Assembly: GCA_014360645.1 (NCBI GenBank)
Contig: JACIXD010000013.1
Span: 1-64,000, forward strand
Direction: 5' to 3'
DNA length: 64,000 nt
Source of the DNA: Actinomycetota bacterium
Lineage (GTDB): Bacteria > Actinomycetota > Geothermincolia > Geothermincolales > RBG-13-55-18
Under the pieces are notes generated by a model that was given only the letters and a program-made list of their open reading frames with translations, made no database searches and was not told where the DNA came from. Both the position numbers and the translations under genes were made by a program. Below are positions 59,270 to 64,000 of this stretch, piece by piece; within the stretch, counting starts at the first letter, position 1, and every line of letters starts with the position of its first letter.

Positions 59270-60750
59270 GCCATCACCCCCTTCTTCAGCGGGCGGGGGA
59301 CTTCCACCCGCAGGGTCTCCTCGAACCGGATGTTGTTCACCACCAGCCGGTTGAGCTGGTTGGTGCCCTCGTAGATCTGGGTGAGCTTGGCATCCCGGTA
59401 GCACTTCTCCACCCAGCGGCGCTCCTCGGAATCCTCCGGCCCCATGAGGCTCAAGGCCCGGGAGCAGAGCTCCATGGCGTTGTCCGCGCAGGAGAACTTG
59501 GCCAGGGAGGCCGTCTCCAGCAGCTGGGTCATGTCCTCGTCCTTCAGGTAATAGCGCAGTATGGCGTTGATCATGGCCTTCCCATAGTAGGAGTTGAGGA
59601 AGTTGCGCATGAGAGGCATGGTCCTGAGGGAGGAAGGCAGTCCGAGGGTGAGGTTCATGATCGGGTTGTCCAAGGCCTTGCTGAAGATGCCGTCCCCCAG
59701 CATGGCATTGCTCATGTACAGACCGCGGTTCTCCTGGATCATGCCCCACATGTCCGCCAGGGCCAGGCGGATACGGTCCTCATCGATGGGGCGCTTCCCG
59801 TTGCGCTTGGTCTTCGCCCAGGCCAGGAAGTGCTGGAAGGCTCCCCGGGCGATGCCGGTGGCGATGGACCCCACCGGACCGCGCGATGCGGCCATGATCA
59901 TGAGGATGCCGTTGCCCATGCCGTCCCCCTCGTAGCCCAGTACGTGGGAGTCGGGGACGAAGACCTCCTCGAAGAGGAGTTCCGCGGCATGGGAGGCGCG
60001 CTGACCCATCTTGAGCTCCACGCGCGGTGTGGAAAATCCTTCCATGTCCCTCTCCACTAGGAAGGTGGTCCAGGTCTGCAGGGGACGGCTGCGGTCCAGG
60101 GCGGCGCAGACGGTGAAGTACTTGGCCTCGCTGCCGTCGGAGATGAAGCATTTCCGCCCGTTGAGCACGTAGCCGCCCTTGACCTTCTTGGCCTCCAGGG
60201 AGAGCTTGGCCTTCTCCAGGTATTCCGGCTCCTCCACGTCCGTCCCCGCCGAGGGCTCGGTGATGGCGTAGGCCATGGTCACCGGCTGTTCCCTGAGCTC
60301 CCCCTCCACGATCTCCTTTAGCACCGTGTCCCAGTGGGCCATGGCCCCCGAGGTGACCAGCGGGGCCACCCCCAGGCTGTGGGCCCCCACGGCCAGGGCG
60401 ATCCCCGAACACCCGGAGCACAGCTCGTCCATGAGCAGGGAGGTGTTGGTGACCATGAACTCCCCGGCTATGCCTCCCAGCTGTCTGGGGATGAACAGGG
60501 AGAGGAAGCGGTACCTGCAGGCCCGGCGCATGATCTCCCAGTCGAAGTACTCCGGCTCCCTCTCCATGCGCATGTCCAGCTCCAGGGCCCTCGGCACGGC
60601 GAAGGTGCGGTTGAACTCCTCCGCCTTCTCGATGAGGCCGATGGTCTCGCGTATCCCCTTCTTCCGTCCGCTCTCCCAGAGCATGCGCAGGATGGGAAAG
60701 TCGCGGAAAAGCCTCCTGCCCGTCTCGCTCAGTTCCTGACCGATCATCAT
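59266..60750 (-). CDS. Acyl-CoA dehydrogenase, larger subunit
   Basis: This encodes 494 residues, about 110 more than a standard acyl-CoA dehydrogenase. It has an N-terminal extension with RDFPILRMLWESGRKKGIRE, then FIPRQLGGIAGEFMVTN and AYAITEPSAGTDVEEPEYLEK, KCFISDGSEAKYFTVCAAL and GNGILMIMAASRGPVGSIATG. The C-terminal domain has SLAKFSCADNAMELCSRALSLMG and the catalytic motif QIYEGTNQLNRLVV, with Glu461. The FAD GGxGY motif is altered. The extension and catalytic motif fit the larger member of a two-gene dehydrogenase. Its stop overlaps the start of the second dehydrogenase gene by 4 bases (ATGA). Confidence 0.87.
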   Translation of the reverse strand: MMIGQELSETGRRLFRDFPILRMLWESGRKKGIRETIGLIEKAEEFNRTFAVPRALELDMRMEREPEYFDWEIMRRACRYRFLSLFIPRQLGGIAGEFMVTNTSLLMDELCSGCSGIALAVGAHSLGVAPLVTSGAMAHWDTVLKEIVEGELREQPVTMAYAITEPSAGTDVEEPEYLEKAKLSLEAKKVKGGYVLNGRKCFISDGSEAKYFTVCAALDRSRPLQTWTTFLVERDMEGFSTPRVELKMGQRASHAAELLFEEVFVPDSHVLGYEGDGMGNGILMIMAASRGPVGSIATGIARGAFQHFLAWAKTKRNGKRPIDEDRIRLALADMWGMIQENRGLYMSNAMLGDGIFSKALDNPIMNLTLGLPSSLRTMPLMRNFLNSYYGKAMINAILRYYLKDEDMTQLLETASLAKFSCADNAMELCSRALSLMGPEDSEERRWVEKCYRDAKLTQIYEGTNQLNRLVVNNIRFEETLRVEVPRPLKKGVMA

Positions 60751-60949
60751 ACCCCCTTCCTCACGGGTTCCCCCTTCCGAAACCGAATACGGCTGCCCCG
60801 AATTCCGATCGGGGCCGCTCTTTCCCGGCCGTCCACATCTACCGGCAGTGCCGGCGCCTTCCTCCCTCCCGCCGCACCCCGCCGGGCCAGCGGAACCTGT
60901 CCGGGAACGCGCGACCGCGCCGGCGGCACCCGCGCGCTCTCCTATCTTC

Positions 60950-62563
60950 TCAGACCTGGAAATCCTCCAGGCGATAGACGTTCTCCGCCTCCGGGGAGAA
61001 TTGGTCCCGGAGCACGCGGTCGAGGTACTTCTCCGAGGCGCTCTTAGGGATCTCCTCCACCACCTGGATGTAGGAGGGGATGGCGTTGCGCTCCAGCCCC
61101 TTCACGGCCTGGCGGAAGATCTCCTCGGGGTCGATGGTCCTCCCCTCGAAGGGCGCCACCGCCGCCACCAGGTCGCTCTCTCCCGGCGCGCCGGAGGCGG
61201 CGGGGATGCCGTACACGCACACCTCGGAGACGTCGGGATGCTCTCCGATGACCTTCTCCACATAGGAGGGGATGATGAACTCGCCCGCCCGGCGCAGCCC
61301 TCCTCCCTCCTTGCGGTAATCGAAGAACAGCCAGCCCTCCTCGTCGCGGTGCACCATGTCGCCGGTACGCAACCAGCCCCCCCGCGTCTTCTCCTCCGAG
61401 TCCTTGGGGCGGCCGTAGTACTCCACCTCGGGCTTCTGGGTCACGGCGCGCATGAGCAGCTCCCCGGTGACGAAGGGCGGCACCTCGTTGTCGTTCTCGT
61501 CCACGATCTTGTACTCCATGAGCCCCTCGATGGGCTTCCCGAAGGAGCCGATGGGTCCCTGGCCGATGGGCTTGTAGGCGAACCCGCCCTCCACCGCCCC
61601 GTACCACTCCAAGATCTTGACGTTGAACCTCTTCTCGAAGGCCTCCCAGATGGCGATGGGCGTCCCCGCGGAGATGACCACCTCCACCGGGTTGTCGGCG
61701 TCGTCGGGACGCGGCGGCTCGTTGTAGATGCCGGACATCATCCCGCCCAGCAGCGAGAAGGTGGTGCACCCATACTTGCGACAGATGTCCCAGATGCGGC
61801 TCTTGGTAAAGCGCTGGCTGATCACCGCCGGGATGCCCAGGGCGATGGCGGACATCAGGGTCACCGCCTGGGCGTTGCCGTGGGTGAGGGAGAGGCCGGT
61901 GTAGAGCACGGAGTCCTGGGTGTAGCCCCACACCATCTGCGCCAGCGCCGTGTACATCACCGTGCGCGTGGCCTTGATCACCACCCCCTTGGGGTTTCCG
62001 GTCACCCCCGAGGTGTAGATGATCTCCATGGGCAGGGTGGGGTCGTCCACGCGGTCGGGCAGGTCGAAGATTTCCGGCCCCTCCAGCAGCTCGTTGATGG
62101 TGGGGTACTTGTTGGCCAGGTCGGGGTCGGCGTCCGGTTTGAGGTTGAGCCAGATCCTCTCCAGGCCGCTGATGCCCACCGCCGCCGCCTCCACCTCGGG
62201 GAGGAGGTCGGCGGTGGTGATCACCGCTTTGGCGTTGCTGTTGCCAAGCATGTAGGCCAGCTTCTCCCCCTTGGAGCGAGGGTCTATGGGCACCACGATG
62301 CATCCCAGGGGAGCCGTGGCGGACATGGCATAGACCACCTCGGGATGGTTGCGCATCACCAGGGCCACCGCGTCCCCCTTGCCGATCCCGCTCTCCCGCA
62401 GCCCCTTTGCCACTTTGAAGCTGTTGGCCACCAGCTGTCTGTAGGTGAGGGGCTCGTCGGGGTAGAGGCCGCCGTTCTCGAATATCAGCCCCACGAAATC
62501 AGGCTTCTCCTCCATCCTCATCTCCAGTTGATGGAAGATAAGAGCGGGGTTCCTTTCACCCAT
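60950..62563 (-). CDS. Acyl-CoA ligase (AMP-binding), first copy
   Basis: This encodes 537 residues from the ATG at 62563, in which AAAGGAG lies 8 bases before; two other starts lie upstream. The adenylate-forming enzyme has phosphate loop IYTSGVTGNPKGVVIK, the adenine site WYGAVEGGFAYKP, the hinge RTGDMVHRDEEGWLFFDYRK, and GGGLRRAGEFIIPSYVEKVI. The catalytic lysine is in IPKSASEKYLDRVLRD near the C-terminus. It would activate a carboxylic acid for the acyl-CoA dehydrogenases located just downstream. A close paralogue begins to the right of the TetR gene. The leader contains operator-like repeats (62867-62898). Confidence 0.9.
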   Translation of the reverse strand: MGERNPALIFHQLEMRMEEKPDFVGLIFENGGLYPDEPLTYRQLVANSFKVAKGLRESGIGKGDAVALVMRNHPEVVYAMSATAPLGCIVVPIDPRSKGEKLAYMLGNSNAKAVITTADLLPEVEAAAVGISGLERIWLNLKPDADPDLANKYPTINELLEGPEIFDLPDRVDDPTLPMEIIYTSGVTGNPKGVVIKATRTVMYTALAQMVWGYTQDSVLYTGLSLTHGNAQAVTLMSAIALGIPAVISQRFTKSRIWDICRKYGCTTFSLLGGMMSGIYNEPPRPDDADNPVEVVISAGTPIAIWEAFEKRFNVKILEWYGAVEGGFAYKPIGQGPIGSFGKPIEGLMEYKIVDENDNEVPPFVTGELLMRAVTQKPEVEYYGRPKDSEEKTRGGWLRTGDMVHRDEEGWLFFDYRKEGGGLRRAGEFIIPSYVEKVIGEHPDVSEVCVYGIPAASGAPGESDLVAAVAPFEGRTIDPEEIFRQAVKGLERNAIPSYIQVVEEIPKSASEKYLDRVLRDQFSPEAENVYRLEDFQV

Positions 62564-62866
62564 CCTCATCACTCCTTTCGTGTGACCCTGCTCTCCGAAG
62601 GCACCGATCGCCGTCACCAGCGGCCCGCCGGCAGGTGCCCCCTTTCCCTCCATGCGTCCGGGGCCTCAACCGCGAGGCGGTCTTCCGCCTGCGCGGCAGA
62701 CTCGCTCCGGAAACACCTTGTCCCGGAAGCCCGGCAAACCGTGGCGGCATCCGCCCGGACCTCGCCGCTCTCGCCCCGCCCGCCACGTGTACTTCGCGGA
62801 CCACGAGAAACAGGGATTCCTTTTGCTTTGCCTCATCTCGTCGCCGCCGCAGCCAGAACCGGATAT

Positions 62867-62898
62867 GGTATAACATACCCTGGTATGATACCATGGTA
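62867..62898. promoter_or_regulatory. Cluster of palindromes, candidate TetR operator
   Basis: Three palindromes lie together between the acyl-CoA ligase and the TetR gene: GGTAT-AAC-ATACC (62867-62879), GGTAT-G-ATACC (62882-62892) and TACCATGGTA (62889-62898). Such AT-rich repeats in GC-rich DNA next to a TetR gene are typical operators. TATAAC within may double as a -10 for one of the divergent promoters. Confidence 0.6.
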
Positions 62899-63008
62899 TC
62901 CATAAAGGTCCGCGCCGTCAAGGGAGATCTCCGCAAGGGTAGGCCGGGCACGGGCGGTAGGAAGGAGGCGCGTGGTTCCGGCGCCGGGATAGGGGCCGGA
63001 GGGAGCTC

Positions 63009-63638
63009 ATGGAAAGAAGAGGGCAGGACATGGCGAAAAGGAAGGAGACGCCGAGGACGGAAAAGGGACAGCAGACGCGGCAGGCCATCTTCGACACCGC
63101 CATCGACCTCTTCGCGAAAAAGGGCTACGACAAGGTGACCGTGGACGACATCTGCACCCGGGTGGGGGTCACCAAGGGGGCCTTCTACAACCACTTCCGC
63201 TCCAAGGACCAGATCATCCTGGAGGAGTTCATGCGCATGGACGAGCACTACGTGCGCGTGGCCGAGGAGATCTCCGCCCTGCCCACCAGCCTGGAGAAGC
63301 TCAGGGCCTTCAACCACGCCGCCATCACCCTCATGTCCGACATCGGGGTGAGGCTGATGAAGGTCCTCTACCATTCCCAGATCGCCCCCCATATGAACCG
63401 ACCTTACCTGGCCGACAGCAGGCGCTACCTCTACCGCATCACCAACCAGCTCATCCGGGAGGGCCAGGAAAGGGGCGAGATCCGCGACGACATCCCCAGC
63501 GAGGAGATGGCCTCCATGTTCATCGACTGCTTCCGCGGTCAGATCTACCACTGGTGCCTGGCCAACGGCTCCTTCGACCTGGTGGGGACCTGCGACCTTC
63601 TCATGCAGCTTTTGCTGGATAGCCTGAAGCCCCGCTGA
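63009..63638 (+). CDS. TetR/AcrR-family transcriptional regulator
   Basis: This encodes 209 residues with the ribosome site GGAGGGAGCTC before the ATG. The N-terminal helix-turn-helix (about residues 25-70) reads RQAIFDTAIDLFAKKGYDKVTVDDICTRVGVTKGAFYNHFRSKD, the standard TetR motif. The C-terminal ligand domain (about 80-205) contains ISALPTSLEKLRAFNHAAITLMSD and has few charged residues in its core, as expected for a lipid or acyl-CoA effector. The divergent acyl-CoA ligase gene and a second ligase gene on the right suggest it controls acyl-CoA metabolism, probably releasing its operators on binding an acyl-CoA. The effector is inferred. Confidence 0.9.
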   Translation: MERRGQDMAKRKETPRTEKGQQTRQAIFDTAIDLFAKKGYDKVTVDDICTRVGVTKGAFYNHFRSKDQIILEEFMRMDEHYVRVAEEISALPTSLEKLRAFNHAAITLMSDIGVRLMKVLYHSQIAPHMNRPYLADSRRYLYRITNQLIREGQERGEIRDDIPSEEMASMFIDCFRGQIYHWCLANGSFDLVGTCDLLMQLLLDSLKPR

Positions 63639-63763
63639 CCTCCCGGGCCCCGGTCTTCGTTCGCATATTTATTCGTTTGCATACTTATTTCAAACTTATT
63701 TCAATCCCCGATGTTCCTGACCTGGAACCGGCCGCCTTCCGCCGGTGGACCAAAGGCCCGTCC
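63639..63763. promoter_or_regulatory. AT-rich spacer between TetR and second ligase genes
   Basis: This short spacer holds an unusually AT-rich run and a perfect tandem repeat of 11 bases, ACTTATTTCAA at 63683-63693 and 63694-63704. Both flanking genes end here (convergent), so this may be a shared end region; a role as operator is less likely. Confidence 0.35.
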
Positions 63764-64000
63764 TCACTCCAGCTTGAAGACGTTGTCGGCGTCGGGGTGG
63801 AAGGCATCCCGCAACACGCGGTCGAGGTGTTTCTCCGAGGGGCTCTTGGGGATCTCTTCCACCACCTGGATATAGCTGGGAACGGAATTGCGCTCCAGCC
63901 CCTCCAGCGCCGCCTTGAAGATGGAGTCGGGGTCTATGGCGCGCCCCTCGAAGGGGACCACCGCCGCCACCAGGTCGCTCTCCCCCGGCGCGCCGGAGGC
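63764..64000 (-). CDS. Acyl-CoA ligase, second copy, C-terminal part only
   Basis: This open frame runs off the right edge; the visible 78 residues are the C-terminus of an adenylate-forming acyl-CoA ligase. They closely match the C-terminus of the ligase at 60950-62563: ASGAPGESDLVAAVVPFEGR, then GLERNSVPSYIQVVEEIPKS and the catalytic lysine region SPSEKHLDRVLRD. The two copies differ at about a quarter of these positions. The stop is at 63764-63766. The pair, flanking a TetR gene, suggests duplication with divergence of substrate. Confidence 0.9.
   Translation of the reverse strand, partial: ASGAPGESDLVAAVVPFEGRAIDPDSIFKAALEGLERNSVPSYIQVVEEIPKSPSEKHLDRVLRDAFHPDADNVFKLE

Noticed and set aside
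60848-62905. A plus-strand 685-codon open frame
   Set aside because: It is antisense to the acyl-CoA ligase gene, with composition rich in H, V, D and G and no recognisable domain.

Overview
The window is GC-rich throughout, with AGGAGG-type ribosome binding sites, several TTG/GTG starts and a Gram-positive style set of wall enzymes (L,D-transpeptidase, N-acetylmuramoyl-alanine amidase). It also has an Rnf complex, a glycyl radical enzyme, radical SAM proteins, many acyl-CoA dehydrogenases and a corrinoid methyl-transfer pair. Together these point to an anaerobic, deep-branching actinobacterial lineage of the Geothermincolia type. The lineage is an inference from gene content, not from a marker gene. 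I found no rRNA, tRNA or CRISPR array.

Layout. 1-2640: the edge of a transposase gene, a truncated DUF4234-like gene, a DUF2752 protein, a type IV prepilin-like protein and a membrane protein with an altered GGDEF domain. 2930-8860: an RseC-like gene divergent from a complete rnfCDGEAB operon. 9275-26500: an almost entirely minus-strand catabolic block. Read in the direction of transcription it runs 3-hydroxyacyl-CoA dehydrogenase, two crotonases, two acyl-CoA dehydrogenases, a ThiS/MoaD-like carrier, a phytoene-desaturase-like oxidoreductase, a B12-type radical SAM protein, a divergent acyl-CoA dehydrogenase, a glycyl radical enzyme, its activase and an FMN split-barrel protein. 26795-37550: a small unknown protein, adenine deaminase, a zinc alcohol dehydrogenase, an amidohydrolase, an MMPL/RND exporter, an acyl-CoA ligase, a ketopantoate reductase and dodecin. 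37927-52400: cell-envelope and housekeeping genes (L,D-transpeptidase, zinc-ribbon protein, DUF3068, an amidase with four 105-residue repeats, a TPR protein with a dead hydrolase domain, DUF362, RidA, a second RseC-like protein, a copper ATPase fused to YHS, a flippase-like protein). 52777-56953: a methyltetrahydrofolate methyltransferase and corrinoid-activation ATPase, then decayed genes including a uroporphyrinogen-decarboxylase-type remnant. 57066-64000: a ferredoxin-nitroreductase, an overlapping pair of acyl-CoA dehydrogenases, and two paralogous acyl-CoA ligases around a TetR regulator.

How it fits together. Acyl-CoA ligases would activate acids. Acyl-CoA dehydrogenases, crotonases and the hydroxyacyl-CoA dehydrogenase would oxidise them, and Rnf could couple ferredoxin/NADH redox balance to an ion gradient. 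The substrate of the glycyl radical enzyme is unknown. Its setting inside the acyl-CoA block is the best candidate here for an uncharacterised pathway.
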